NCBI RefSeq assembly: GCF_011682065.1
Contig: NZ_VUYU01000005.1
Span: forward strand, 140,484-204,483
From: Massilia rubra
Lineage (GTDB): Bacteria > Pseudomonadota > Gammaproteobacteria > Burkholderiales > Burkholderiaceae_D
Length of the DNA stretch: 64,000 bases
Reading direction: 5' to 3'
Position numbers and translations under genes: made by a program. This document shows positions 17,456-26,534 of this stretch, in pieces. Under the pieces are notes generated by a model, which had not been told where the DNA came from, made no database searches, and saw only the letters and a list, made by a program, of their open reading frames with translations. Each line of letters begins with the position of its first letter. The stretch's first letter is position 1.

Positions 17456-18262
17456 ATGGCCGGCGCTGACGCGGCCTTGGCCTCGGCCTTGGCCTTGCGC
17501 GGCCGGCAGCGGCCATCGGCACTGGCGCCGTGGGCGCTGCCGGTGGCGCTGATCCTGGCTTGGCAGGTGGCGGCGCAGGCGGGCTGGCTGTCGAGCCGCA
17601 TCCTGCCGGAGCCGTGGGCCGTGGCCAAGGCGTTCTGGAGCCTGGCCGTGTCGGGCGAGCTGTGGCAGCACCTGCGCACCAGCTTGTGGCGCGCGGTGAG
17701 CGGCTTCGCCATCGGCGCCGGGCTGGGTTTGTTGCTGGGGTTGCTGAACGGCAGCGTCAAGCGGGCTGAAACCTTGCTCGACACCACCTTGCAAATGATC
17801 CGCAACATTCCGGCGCTGGCCCTGATTCCCTTGGTCATCCTGTGGTTCGGCATCGACGAGACCGCCAAGCTGTTCCTGCTGGCGATCGGGGTGTTTTTTC
17901 CGGTGTACCTGAATACCTTTCACGGCATTCGCTCGGCCGACCAGGGGCTGATCGAGATGGCGCGCAGCTATGGTTTGGCGGGCTGGCCGCTGTACCGCGA
18001 TGTGATCTTGCCGGCGGCGCTGCCGTCGATCCTGGTGGGCGTGCGCTTTTCGCTGGGGCTGGTGTGGGTGCTGCTGATCGTGGCGGAAACCATTTCGGCC
18101 CAGGCCGGTATCGGCTACATGACCATGAATGCGCGCGAATTCCTGCAAACCGATGTCGTGCTGGTTGGCATTTTGCTGTACGCCCTGTTGGGCAAGGCCG
18201 CCGATCTGTTGTCGCGCGGATTGGAAAAGCACTTCTTGCGCTGGAATCCGGCGTACCGCTGA
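17456..18262 (+). CDS. ssuC: Alkanesulfonate ABC transporter permease SsuC
   Basis: Inner-membrane permease (268 residues, about six helices). Typical elements are the N-terminal WALPVALILAWQVAAQAGWL, the central RNIPALALIPLVILWFGI, and the coupling loop EMARSYGLAGWPLYRDVILP followed by AALPSILVGVRFSLG. The end LSRGLEKHFLRWNPAYR is SsuC-like. The start two bases after the ssuD stop is the first in-frame ATG with good coding context; open frame upstream of it overlaps ssuD and is not used. Confidence 0.92.
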   Translation: MAGADAALASALALRGRQRPSALAPWALPVALILAWQVAAQAGWLSSRILPEPWAVAKAFWSLAVSGELWQHLRTSLWRAVSGFAIGAGLGLLLGLLNGSVKRAETLLDTTLQMIRNIPALALIPLVILWFGIDETAKLFLLAIGVFFPVYLNTFHGIRSADQGLIEMARSYGLAGWPLYRDVILPAALPSILVGVRFSLGLVWVLLIVAETISAQAGIGYMTMNAREFLQTDVVLVGILLYALLGKAADLLSRGLEKHFLRWNPAYR

Positions 18263-18292
18263 TCACCATCGGAATAAGCATCGGGATAGAGC

Positions 18293-19051
18293 ATGCAAAT
18301 CAATCGGATCGAGGAAAGCACGGTCGGCGCCGCCGCCGCGCTGGGGCAGCATGGCGTGGGCGTGTCGCTGCGCGGTGTAACGAAAAGCTACGCCGGACGC
18401 GAAGTGCTGGGCGGAATCGACCTGGATCTGGCGCCCGGCGAGTTTGTCGCCGTGATCGGACGCAGCGGTTGCGGAAAGAGCACCTTGCTGCGCACCATCG
18501 CTCAGCTCGAAACCCTGGACGCCGGCCAGATCCGCATCGGCGATGGGCGCCGCGCTCCGGACGTGCGCATCATGTTCCAGGAAGCGCGCCTGTTGCCGTG
18601 GAAGAGCGTGCTGGAGAACGTGGCGCTGGGTTTGCCAGGCTCGCGCGAACGCGCCGCCGCCGCGCTGGACACGGTCGGCCTGGCGGCCCGCTCTGGCGAC
18701 TGGCCGACGGAATTATCCGGCGGCCAGCGTCAGCGCGTGGCCCTGGCGCGCGCGCTGGTGCACGAGCCGCAATTGTTGCTGCTCGATGAACCGCTGGGCG
18801 CGCTCGACGCCTTGACCCGCATCGAGATGCAACACCTGATCGAATCGCTGTGGCTGGCGCGCGGCTTCACCGCCGTGCTGGTCACGCACGATGTGCAGGA
18901 AGCGCTGGCCCTGGCCGACCGCGTGCTGTTGGTCGAGGATGGGCGCATCAGCCTGGACCTGCACGTGGACTTGCCGCGTTCGGGCCGGCGCGGCACGGCG
19001 GCGTTTGCCGCGCTGGAGCAGAGCGTACTGGCACGGGTGCTGCGCAAATAG
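18293..19051 (+). CDS. ssuB: Alkanesulfonate ABC transporter ATPase SsuB
   Basis: ATPase of the SsuABC importer (252 residues). Walker A is GRSGCGKST, the Q-loop region [12 protein letters not shown], the signature [15 protein letters not shown], Walker [14 protein letters not shown] and the switch [11 protein letters not shown]. The PWKSV and [11 protein letters not shown] segments are typical of SsuB/TauB. It closes the ssuEADCB operon. The 30-bp gap after ssuC contains a GGGATAGAG-type ribosome site. Confidence 0.92.
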   Translation: MQINRIEESTVGAAAALGQHGVGVSLRGVTKSYAGREVLGGIDLDLAPGEFVAVIGRSGCGKSTLLRTIAQLETLDAGQIRIGDGRRAPDVRIMFQEARLLPWKSVLENVALGLPGSRERAAAALDTVGLAARSGDWPTELSGGQRQRVALARALVHEPQLLLLDEPLGALDALTRIEMQHLIESLWLARGFTAVLVTHDVQEALALADRVLLVEDGRISLDLHVDLPRSGRRGTAAFAALEQSVLARVLRK

Positions 19052-19077
19052 ATCAGGTGGCGTTGCCCGCGCTGCTG

Positions 19078-19602
19078 TTATTCCTTGCCGATGCTGCGGC
19101 GCTGTTGTCGGGCGTCCGCCTGGCGCACGCGGTCGAGCAGGGCGTCGAGGGCGACCATGCCATTGTCGTCCGGACTTACATCGCTTGCCTTGACGCCACG
19201 GATGCTGCGCAGCTGGCTCGAGTCAATGTAGATTTTCTCATCACGTAGGGTGGCACGCGACCACGACACATTGCCCCCATCTTCGCTGACGACGATAGGC
19301 TGGCGCGTGATGCTAAAACTCGGACCCCATTCGCCGATGTGCGATCTGAAAATCCGGACCGGTCCGGCCTCGCCGAGTAGCACTTTGTCGACATTCACTT
19401 CCATGATCTGGCAGCCGGGCGAATTATAGATACATACCCTGCCTGTCCCGTCAGGGGCGCAAGGGGAAGTACAATCGTCGGCGCCAAACGGCAGCAAGGT
19501 TATTTTCTGCACATGACCGGTGAGAACCACATCCTGTGCCGACGCGTTGAAGAATGCGCAGGGCAGGACGAGGGCGAGAAGGAATGATGTTACCTGGCGC
19601 AT
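19078..19602 (-). CDS. Secreted hypothetical protein (174 aa)
   Basis: Unrecognised protein with a clear Sec signal (TSFLLALVLPCAFFNASAQ) and a mature part of about 150 residues. Three to four cysteines cluster in CTSPCAPDGTG and YNSPGC, suggesting disulfides in the periplasm. The core alternates short hydrophobic strands (VVLTGHVQKITLLPF, PVRIFRSHIGEW), consistent with a small beta-barrel or OB-like fold, but no family is assigned. The C-terminal third is charged and probably helical. It faces the end of the ssu operon tail-to-tail and is unlikely to belong to it. Confidence 0.6.
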   Translation of the reverse strand: MRQVTSFLLALVLPCAFFNASAQDVVLTGHVQKITLLPFGADDCTSPCAPDGTGRVCIYNSPGCQIMEVNVDKVLLGEAGPVRIFRSHIGEWGPSFSITRQPIVVSEDGGNVSWSRATLRDEKIYIDSSQLRSIRGVKASDVSPDDNGMVALDALLDRVRQADARQQRRSIGKE

Positions 19603-19702
19603 TGCGGCTCCCTTCCTTGATTGACATTCCGATAAAGTAAATCAGGGTGCCGGATCAGAATTCCATACTGCCGGGCGGCCGATTCATCGTCTGCTATCTG
19701 AT

Positions 19703-20392
19703 TCATGCATGGATTCCTGGCCAGCCTGGCAGCGTATCGTCCGGCGTATCGGGGGCCGGGAAATAGAATTCGATATTGAATTTTTCGGCCAGTTGACGTC
19801 CTACCATCCTGGCATGTTCGGCTTCCGGCCAGGGAGGAACGGCGCCGTTGAAGAGTCGAATATCGCCGTCAGTCGGGATTGTGCCCAAACAGATGGTTTC
19901 CAGCTTGTCGTTTTTCCTGACGATGCAATCGAGTCCAAGGAACCAGCCGTTCGAATCGCCGTCCCAAAGCGCCTGGATGCAGACCGGCGGTGCGTCCATG
20001 GCCGCCAGTCTTTCGCACAGGCGTTCGTAGCTGACAGCCTCGCGCGCCGCAAGCAGTTCCAGTCGTGCACTTTCCGCCAACGCGGGACCGACACGCTGAC
20101 GTTCCGCTTCGCAGTAGGCCAAGTCCCAGGGAACGGCGATGCCGCCTTCAATCAGGCGGCCGATGACGCAGAGATCGAACGCGGTATCGAGAGCAGCGCA
20201 GTTCTCGGTGAATTTCCATTTCCATCCACAGGCGAGCAGCCATCGTCCCTTGAACGCGTCGTGCAGCAGGCGCATTGCTTCGCCGTAATCTAGCCCGGGG
20301 GATTGCGCAAGCACGGAGCGCAACGCAACGCTGGGCAAGGTACCGGACAAAATGCTGGAAGCGATCGTATCGGATGTGGGAGGCATGGGCAT
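19703..20392 (-). CDS. Hypothetical protein (229 aa)
   Basis: I do not recognise a family. The likely start is the ATG at 20390-20392 (MPMPPTSDTIASS), since in-frame sequence upstream runs through a basic stretch with A/T-rich non-coding character. The protein looks cytoplasmic and alpha/beta, with no signal or membrane segment. Notable parts are GRWLLACGWKWKFTENCAALD, YERLCERLAAMDAPPVCIQALWDGDSN and a hydrophobic WFLGLDCIVRKNDKLE strand pair. Codon use is less G/C-biased than the ssu genes, hinting at an accessory gene. It is encoded directly before the DUF2798 gene on the same strand, but 68 bp separate them. Confidence 0.55.
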   Translation of the reverse strand: MPMPPTSDTIASSILSGTLPSVALRSVLAQSPGLDYGEAMRLLHDAFKGRWLLACGWKWKFTENCAALDTAFDLCVIGRLIEGGIAVPWDLAYCEAERQRVGPALAESARLELLAAREAVSYERLCERLAAMDAPPVCIQALWDGDSNGWFLGLDCIVRKNDKLETICLGTIPTDGDIRLFNGAVPPWPEAEHARMVGRQLAEKFNIEFYFPAPDTPDDTLPGWPGIHA

Positions 20393-20460
20393 CTTGGGTT
20401 GTTTTCTTGTAAAACGTCGGCGTAAGGATTTTTTGATGTCATATGATATTCCACGCCGGA

Positions 20461-20697
20461 TCAGGGCGCTTTGGCCGGTGCAACCATGCGCTGGCAGAAG
20501 CGCTGCACCGTGGGTCCGCACAGCATCACGATCGTGAACGCGGCCGGCCATGCCGCCAGGAATGCCCGCATCCAGCGCGCCGTGTAGTCCGGACCAAACC
20601 CGAGATTGAGCCACGTTACCCATCCTGTCATGAGAAACGACATCAGTGCCGACATCACGACGCTAAACAGCAGCCGTGTCTTGAATTGATTGGACAT
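20461..20697 (-). CDS. DUF2798 family small membrane protein (78 aa)
   Basis: Small inner-membrane protein with two predicted helices (LLFSVVMSALMSFLMTGWVTWLN and RAFLAAWPAAFTIVMLCGP, written here with a charged linker between). The pattern, with the second helix followed by a short VQRFCQRMV tail, matches DUF2798, whose function is unknown. The start at 20695-20697 (MSNQFKTR) is preferred over an upstream in-frame ATG because DUF2798 proteins begin just before the first helix. It is divergent from the LysR-type gene, and the 99-bp intergenic region probably contains the regulator's site, so LysR control is likely but inferred. Confidence 0.75.
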   Translation of the reverse strand: MSNQFKTRLLFSVVMSALMSFLMTGWVTWLNLGFGPDYTARWMRAFLAAWPAAFTIVMLCGPTVQRFCQRMVAPAKAP

Positions 20698-20796
20698 GGT
20701 GTTCGCCTTGAAGTTCCAGAAGCCGATCAGCGTAATCAATTGCGAATCGCTATACTAGAGCGACAACATCAATCTCTAATTCCAAAAAACGACATC

Positions 20797-21684
20797 ATGA
20801 TGCTCGATGACCTGTCCCTGTTCGTCGCCATCGTCGAGGCAGGCAGCCTGGCGACGGCGGCCGGCAGCATGCAACTGCCGGCCGCTACGGTGACGCGGCG
20901 ATTGCAGGCGCTGGAGCGCGCGCTCGGTTACAAATTGCTCAACCGCAGTGCACGCCGCATGCAGCTCACGGCCGAAGGTGCGCAATACTACGAACAGTGC
21001 CGCCCGCTGATCCATGCGCTGCGCCAGGCCACCCAGCGCCTCGATGCCACCCTGGGCGCCATTTCCGGCCATATTCGCGTGCTGGCTCCCGTGCATCTGG
21101 CGCAGGGCTACTTCCGGCAGGCGTGGTCGGGCTTCCTGCGGTCCTATCCCGAGGTGACGCTGGAGGTGGAGATGTCGAACGAGCTCGTCGACGTGGTCGG
21201 CAGCGGCGCCGACCTGGCGATCCGCGTGGGCGAGCAGCAAGATTCCAGCCTGAACCAGAAGCTCCTGGCCAGCACCGACCTGATGCTGGTTGCCTCGCCG
21301 GCCTACCTGGAAGCGGCCGGCGTGCCGCGCACGCCAGGCGAGCTGGAGGCGCATGCGCGCATCGTCGGCCGTCCGCTCACACGCTGGAAACTGCGCGATC
21401 CGGCCGACAGCCAGGAAGTCGTGGTGCAGGGCGCGCCGCGCTTCCAGGCCAACCAGATGGACCTGGCGCTGTCGATGGCGCTCGACGGCTTGGGCATCAT
21501 GCTGTGCCCCGGCACCATGGGCCGCCAGCACGTGGCCTCCGGCGCGCTGGTGGTGGTCCTGCCCGGCTGCAGCACCGAGCGGCGTCACATTTATGCGGCC
21601 TGGTCGCAGCAGCGCTACCTGCCGGCGCGGGTGCGCGCCTTGCTCGATTATCTGAGCGAATTCTGCGCCGTCCATCCGCTGTGA
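20797..21684 (+). CDS. LysR family transcriptional regulator (295 aa)
   Basis: Winged helix-turn-helix regulator of the subgroup near DsdC/AaeR-like LTTRs. The N-terminal DNA-binding domain reads LSLFVAIVEAGSLATAAGSM, then PAATVTRRLQALERALGYKLLNRS. The effector domain spans residues 90-290 (HIRVLAPVHLAQGYF and LAIRVGEQQDSSLNQKLLAS). The effector is unknown. Two overlapping ATGs exist at 20797 and 20800. A TATACT -10-like hexamer lies at 20751-20756. The divergent neighbour encodes a DUF2798 membrane protein and is the most likely target. Confidence 0.88.
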   Translation: MMLDDLSLFVAIVEAGSLATAAGSMQLPAATVTRRLQALERALGYKLLNRSARRMQLTAEGAQYYEQCRPLIHALRQATQRLDATLGAISGHIRVLAPVHLAQGYFRQAWSGFLRSYPEVTLEVEMSNELVDVVGSGADLAIRVGEQQDSSLNQKLLASTDLMLVASPAYLEAAGVPRTPGELEAHARIVGRPLTRWKLRDPADSQEVVVQGAPRFQANQMDLALSMALDGLGIMLCPGTMGRQHVASGALVVVLPGCSTERRHIYAAWSQQRYLPARVRALLDYLSEFCAVHPL

Positions 21685-21752
21685 GCGCGCAGCGCGTGCG
21701 CACGATAGAGTTTCTTCTGAAAAACATTCACCGAAGGGGTTAGAATGTTCCC

Positions 21753-22565
21753 ATGAAGATTCGTGTCGCTACCTATAATATCCACAAAGGCGTGTCCTCC
21801 ATCCGGAGCACACCACGCGTGCTGGCCCTGAAAAAGGCCATTGCCCAATTCGATGCGGACGTCGTGTTCCTGCAGGAAGTCCAGGGCAAGCACGACCGCA
21901 ACTCGGCCAAGTTTGGCGACGAGAGCCGGGGACACCGCCATTGGCCCGAGCGTGCCCAGCACGAATATTTCGCGGGCGACTCGCATCATTCGGCCTACGG
22001 CATGAACGCCGTCTACGATCACGGTCACCACGGCAACGCCTTGCTGTCGGCGTATCCCATCGGCGGCACGCATAACCACGACGTGTCGGACCATGCCTAT
22101 GAACAGCGCGGCATCCTGCACTGCATCCTCGATACGCCCGAATGCCAGGTGCACTGCTACGTCGTCCACCTGGGCCTGTTCGAATCGGGGCGCGGACGGC
22201 AGACGCAGGCGCTGATCGATTGCGTGAAGGCATCCGCGCCGAATGGCGAGCCGGTCATCATCGCGGGCGACTTCAACGACTGGCGCAACAACCTCAGCGA
22301 CAAGCTGCGCAGTGAGCTGGGCGTGGTCGAAGTGTTCGACGAACTGGGTGCGCGTTCCCGCCTTGGCGACCTGGTGCGCAGCTTTTCGGGGCGCGAAAAG
22401 CCGGTCACGCCGGCGCGCACCTTTCCCGCCGCGTTGCCGTTTTTCCGCCTCGACCGCATCTATGTGCGCGGCTTCAAGGTGGACGCGGCCGAGGTCTTGC
22501 ATGGTACCTTATGGGCGAAATTATCCGATCACGCCCCGATCGTGGCCAACCTCAAGCTGGCCTGA
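21753..22565 (+). CDS. Endonuclease/exonuclease/phosphatase (EEP) family hydrolase (270 aa)
   Basis: Metal-dependent phosphodiesterase or phosphatase fold. Visible catalytic motifs are ATYNIHKG at residues 6-13 (Asn), VFLQEVQ (Glu metal ligand), VVHLGLF, IIAGDFNDW (Asp/Asn pair) and LSDHAPIVANL at the end (catalytic Asp-His). It is followed by clsB after 25 bp, and this order of EEP hydrolase, ClsB-type cardiolipin synthase and sometimes a membrane protein occurs in many proteobacteria, as with ybhP-clsB in E. coli. A role in phospholipid turnover is therefore likely but not proven. Confidence 0.88.
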   Translation: MKIRVATYNIHKGVSSIRSTPRVLALKKAIAQFDADVVFLQEVQGKHDRNSAKFGDESRGHRHWPERAQHEYFAGDSHHSAYGMNAVYDHGHHGNALLSAYPIGGTHNHDVSDHAYEQRGILHCILDTPECQVHCYVVHLGLFESGRGRQTQALIDCVKASAPNGEPVIIAGDFNDWRNNLSDKLRSELGVVEVFDELGARSRLGDLVRSFSGREKPVTPARTFPAALPFFRLDRIYVRGFKVDAAEVLHGTLWAKLSDHAPIVANLKLA

Positions 22566-22590
22566 GGCTTTGCAACCAACCTGAAGCACT

Positions 22591-23751
22591 ATGCGCTCGG
22601 TCCATTACACCGCCCACAACGATATCACCCTGCTTGAAACCGGACTGGAGTTCTTCCCGGCCTTGATTGCGGCAATCGATGCGGCGCAGTACGACATTTA
22701 CTTCGAAACCTACATCTTCGCCGACGACGCCACCGGCCGTTCGGTGGCCGACGCCCTGTGCCGCGCTGGCGAGCGCGGCGTGAAGGTGCGCGTGGTCACC
22801 GACTGGTGGGGCACCGGGCATGCGCAATCGACCCGCCTGGGCATGGCCTTTGCGGCCGCCAACGTGCGTTTTCGCGCCTTTAATGCCTGGTTCAAGCGCG
22901 GCGTGGCCCGCACCCACCGCAAGATCGTCGTGGTCGACCGCGCGGTGGCCTTTGTCGGCGGCATTAACGTCAACGACGACTGGTACTGCGATTACGATCC
23001 GGGCAAGCGCCTGCCGGCGCCGCGCTGGGACTTTGCGGTGCAGGTGCGCGGCCCGCTGGTGGCGGCCATCCACCACGAAATGCAGACCCAATGGGCGCGC
23101 GTGGGCCATCTGGGGCTGATGAAGCGGATCGGCCTGTTCCGCGAAATGCGCAAGAACCAGGCGCAGGAAGGCGACAAGCCGATGCAGGCGGCCTTCGTGG
23201 TGCGCGACAGCCTGCGCAACCGCCACACCATCCAGCGCGCTTACCTGCACGCCATCGGCCACGCCAAGAAAAGCGTTCTGCTGGTCAATCCCTACTTCGC
23301 CCCCGGACACAAATTTCGCAAGGCCCTGGCCATCGCGGCCGAGCGCGGCGTCGAGGTCAAGCTGCTGATCGGCGTGGGCGAAATCAAGCTGCAGGACATG
23401 GTGGCGCGCTCGTTCTATCCGAAGCTGCTCGACAGCGGGGTCGAAGTGTACGAATACCGCAAGACCCAGCTGCACGCCAAGGTGGCGGTGGTCGACGACG
23501 ACTGGTCGACGGTCGGGTCGAGCAATTGCGATGGCTTGTCCCTGTTCTTGAACCAGGAAGCCAATGTGGTGGTCAAAGACCACGCATTCGCCCGGACCAT
23601 GCGCGAACACATCCGGGGTGGGATTGCGGACGGCGTCATGATTTGCCAGGAAGATTTTGAGCACGTGGGATGGGTACGGCGCAGCGGCTACGAGGTGGCG
23701 TATTTCTTCTATAAAATGGCGATGCGGATTTTCGCTATAGGATATGCCTGA
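22591..23751 (+). CDS. clsB: Cardiolipin synthase, ClsB type (386 aa)
   Basis: Phospholipase D-superfamily transferase that makes cardiolipin or phosphatidylglycerol at the inner membrane. Two HKD motifs are present: HRKIVVVDRAVAFVGGIN near residue 109 and HAKVAVVDDDWSTVGSSN near residue 295. There is no N-terminal membrane helix, as in E. coli ClsB (YbhO). The C-terminus has a hydrophobic VAYFFYKMAMRIFAI segment that could contact the membrane. The stop overlaps the start of the next gene by one base (TGATG-like junction at 23749-23753). Confidence 0.92.
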   Translation: MRSVHYTAHNDITLLETGLEFFPALIAAIDAAQYDIYFETYIFADDATGRSVADALCRAGERGVKVRVVTDWWGTGHAQSTRLGMAFAAANVRFRAFNAWFKRGVARTHRKIVVVDRAVAFVGGINVNDDWYCDYDPGKRLPAPRWDFAVQVRGPLVAAIHHEMQTQWARVGHLGLMKRIGLFREMRKNQAQEGDKPMQAAFVVRDSLRNRHTIQRAYLHAIGHAKKSVLLVNPYFAPGHKFRKALAIAAERGVEVKLLIGVGEIKLQDMVARSFYPKLLDSGVEVYEYRKTQLHAKVAVVDDDWSTVGSSNCDGLSLFLNQEANVVVKDHAFARTMREHIRGGIADGVMICQEDFEHVGWVRRSGYEVAYFFYKMAMRIFAIGYA

Positions 23752-24125
23752 TGGACAATGTACGAATAGACAAATGGTTATGGGCGGCGCGCTTTTTCAA
23801 GACGCGTTCGCTGGCGACGGACGCGGTCGATACGGGCAAGGTGCGCCTCGATGGCGAGCGCATCAAGCCGGCGCGCACGGTCAAGCTGGAGGACAAGCTC
23901 CTCATCGACAACGGCGCCGATACGTGGGAAGTGCGGGTACTGCGCATTTCGGACGTGCGGGGTGGGGCGCCGGTGGCGCGCACCTTGTATGAAGAAACCG
24001 AGGAAAGCGTGAGCAAGCGCGAGAACGATGCCGAGGCGCGCAAGCTGTACCGTGAGCCGGGGACGACCATCAAGGGCCGGCCGACCAAGCGCGACCGGCG
24101 GGCGATCAGCAAGGCGGGCGAGTAA
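23751..24125 (+). CDS. hslR: S4-domain RNA-binding protein, Hsp15-like (124 aa)
   Basis: Small S4-domain protein related to Hsp15, which binds free 50S subunits carrying nascent chains after heat stress in E. coli. The S4 core spans residues 5-60 (RIDKWLWAARFFKTRSLATDAV, then GKVRLDGERIKPARTVKLED, shown in two parts). The C-terminal tail is highly basic (KLYREPGTTIKGRPTKRDRR) and suits RNA contact. Translation is coupled to clsB by a one-base overlap. It is the last gene before the TerB-type accessory locus. Confidence 0.88.
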   Translation: MDNVRIDKWLWAARFFKTRSLATDAVDTGKVRLDGERIKPARTVKLEDKLLIDNGADTWEVRVLRISDVRGGAPVARTLYEETEESVSKRENDAEARKLYREPGTTIKGRPTKRDRRAISKAGE

Positions 24126-24383
24126 GCGCTCGCATTTCTGCCTGCGGCAGCAAAGTTTCGCCCCTGCTCATGGTGGTGATCGACCCATCTTGCATGGTTC
24201 GTCGCTTTTTCGAGGCACAATGCATGTGTCGCCCTATTCTGTACTGCCCAAGCAGAAAACAATTTTCCCGGTTGAATATATCGTTGTATGATCAACAGTC
24301 GACATAGATGAGTGACTGGGTCTTTTTTATGGTTCGCCAATCCCTCATTCGTCAATGCACTGCTTATAAAGCGAGGAAAGTCT

Positions 24384-26534
24384 GTGGGCGCATCGAGCAG
24401 CGGCGATACCGAAGGGTTGCGAACATTCGTCATCGGGACGCCTGACTCGTCATCCGGCTACGCGATTCCCCCCGCACCGGGCGAACGCGACACCGCAACA
24501 TGGCTGGCATATGCGCAATCCATCACTATCTCCGGTGTCCGGATCAACAAGGGATTTATCTATTTCGGACCGACGCTGCTGGCGTTTTCCGGACGGCCCG
24601 ATCCGTCCCTGATCGACCCGCGCAAGATCGTCGCGCCGCAAGGCGACTATGCGCAGCCGCTTCCCGAGGAGTGGCCAAGCTATTCGGATACCACGCCCGC
24701 TGCGCGCAGGGCATACCTGAACTGGCTCGGCGACGGGCGCAGCGCACCGGATGCCGACATCGGTTATGTCTTCCTCTATTTTTACGGGCTTGAACGCCGC
24801 ATCATTCTCGATATTCTGCGTGACGGCATCGGCCGCAGCGACTTTCCGCATCTGTACAAAGAACTCAAGCGCCTGTACGCCCTGTACTCGGATAAATCCC
24901 CCACGTTTCGTCGCCACTGCGCGCAGCTGATCGAACTGGTCGAGGTTGAGCTTAGCGAAGGGAAGTTGTACACCCATGATGTCGTGGTCTTTTACGCAGC
25001 ATGGGGATTTCCTTTCCTGATCCGCCTGGCGCTGGGACAGGCGGTTCAGGACGGCCTGCCGGTTCCAGCCCACCTCGCACTGGCATGGGCCGAGCACGAT
25101 CCCGGCATTGTTCGTCGCACCGCGTTTACCCGATGTCTTGCCGAATTCCGGCAGCTTTTCATGCTGACCTATGTCGCCATTCACGGTGCGGGCATGATGA
25201 TCACGCCGAACAGGACCAGGCTGAAACTGAGTTACCAACCGGCGTCGGCTGGTTTCGACGGATGCGGTGGCGTCGATATGGATGTCGGCGACATTCCCGA
25301 TATCTCGGCCCTGACAGCGCCGGTACGCGCGCTGCAGGAGGTGGTGGATGACTGCGTCTTGCAGCTCGACGCTTTGAGCCGCTATCTGGGACGCAATCCG
25401 GATGGCCGTGGCAAGTTCGACGCAATCTGTACGCTTCCGGTGGCGCTATGGCCCACTCCAATCAGGAACTCGCTGGCATTGGCCCCCATGATGGTGCGCG
25501 ACGGCCCCAGGCTGATGTCGTTCGGCGAACTGCTCGCCTTGTTCGATCTGATAGAAGTTCCTGGGAAGGACCAGCAACAGGTGCTGTTCGGCGCGCTTGA
25601 GCTGGAACGGGTAAGCATCGAGCCCGCCATCTCGGCAACAACACGTGCGTTCGTTTCAACCGATCCGCTGGTCCTGTTCGCATCCGGTGATGTCCCTGGC
25701 GAGATGCCGGTGGACGGGCCCTATGAGGTGGCGCGCCTCAGTGTCGAGCTTGCGGCCGCGATTGCCCATGCCGACGGCGATTTTTCCGAGCATGAATTCG
25801 CACATTTGAATGACAGCATCGGGCGCTGGGAGCATCTTGCCTCAGCGGCGCGGGCGCGTTTGGCGGCCTACGCCTGCCTGTTGCGCGCAAACCCGGTCGC
25901 CCTGTCGTCGATGAAGAAGAAAGTCGAGATGCTCGACACGCAGAGCCGCAGCTCCATCGCGGCCTTCGCCGCTACCATGGTGCTGGCCGACGGCGTCGCG
26001 TCGACCGACGAGATGCGCCTGCTCGAAAAAGTGTATCAGCAGCTTGGCCTTGAACGCCGCGACCTCTACAGCGACATTCATGCGGCCGATTTGGGCGGTG
26101 CTGTACCTGCCCAGGGCATGCACGAGGGTGCTGCAGCCAATCCCGGCACGTTTGCACTGGATGCTGCAAAAATTGCGGCTCTTCAGGCGTCCAGCCGGCA
26201 GCTTGCGGAACGCCTGGCGAGTATTTTCGAGGACGACCCGGAACCGGCGCCGGCGCCAGCTACGCCGCCACCGGTAGCATCCCCGGGACCGCAGCAGTCC
26301 ACCTCGATCATGGGCCTGGACCAGGCGCACAGTACGTTTGCCCGCATTCTCACATCGCGCGCAAGCTGGCAGCGCGCGGAGTTGGTCGACCTGGCGGGCG
26401 CCCTTGCCATCATGCTCGACGGCGCGCTTGAACGCCTGAACGAAGCCAGCCTCGATGAACTCGACATCATGTTCAGCGAAGGTGACGACCCAATTGATAT
26501 CAATCCAGAGATCGTGGAGAAACTGACCCAATGA
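24384..26534 (+). CDS. TerB_N / TerB / TerB_C domain protein of a three-gene accessory system (716 aa)
   Basis: First gene of a three-gene unit. The TerB_N domain (about residues 35-260) is marked by WPSYSDTTPAARRAYLNWL and DADIGYVFLYFYGLERR. A TerB-like helical region (about 450-570) carries two acidic loops, HADGDFSEHEF and LADGVASTDEM, which in TerB relatives may bind metal. A Pro-rich linker near 615-635 leads to a TerB_C domain (RASWQRAELVDLAG to the end). No membrane segment is seen. I chose GTG at 24384 because GAGGAAAG lies ideally upstream; a GTG at 24312 would add 24 residues. A TATGAT hexamer at 24287-24292 may be a -10. Its stop overlaps the next start by 4 bp. TerB_N/TerB_C proteins are linked to phage-defence and stress loci; its job here, perhaps scaffold or sensor, is inferred. 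Confidence 0.82.
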   Translation: MGASSSGDTEGLRTFVIGTPDSSSGYAIPPAPGERDTATWLAYAQSITISGVRINKGFIYFGPTLLAFSGRPDPSLIDPRKIVAPQGDYAQPLPEEWPSYSDTTPAARRAYLNWLGDGRSAPDADIGYVFLYFYGLERRIILDILRDGIGRSDFPHLYKELKRLYALYSDKSPTFRRHCAQLIELVEVELSEGKLYTHDVVVFYAAWGFPFLIRLALGQAVQDGLPVPAHLALAWAEHDPGIVRRTAFTRCLAEFRQLFMLTYVAIHGAGMMITPNRTRLKLSYQPASAGFDGCGGVDMDVGDIPDISALTAPVRALQEVVDDCVLQLDALSRYLGRNPDGRGKFDAICTLPVALWPTPIRNSLALAPMMVRDGPRLMSFGELLALFDLIEVPGKDQQQVLFGALELERVSIEPAISATTRAFVSTDPLVLFASGDVPGEMPVDGPYEVARLSVELAAAIAHADGDFSEHEFAHLNDSIGRWEHLASAARARLAAYACLLRANPVALSSMKKKVEMLDTQSRSSIAAFAATMVLADGVASTDEMRLLEKVYQQLGLERRDLYSDIHAADLGGAVPAQGMHEGAAANPGTFALDAAKIAALQASSRQLAERLASIFEDDPEPAPAPATPPPVASPGPQQSTSIMGLDQAHSTFARILTSRASWQRAELVDLAGALAIMLDGALERLNEASLDELDIMFSEGDDPIDINPEIVEKLTQ

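Noticed and set aside
24126-24383. Possible short gene or attachment site before the TerB-type operon
   Set aside because: I saw no tRNA end, direct repeat or coding frame; only a possible -10 (TATGAT) and the ribosome site of the TerB gene.
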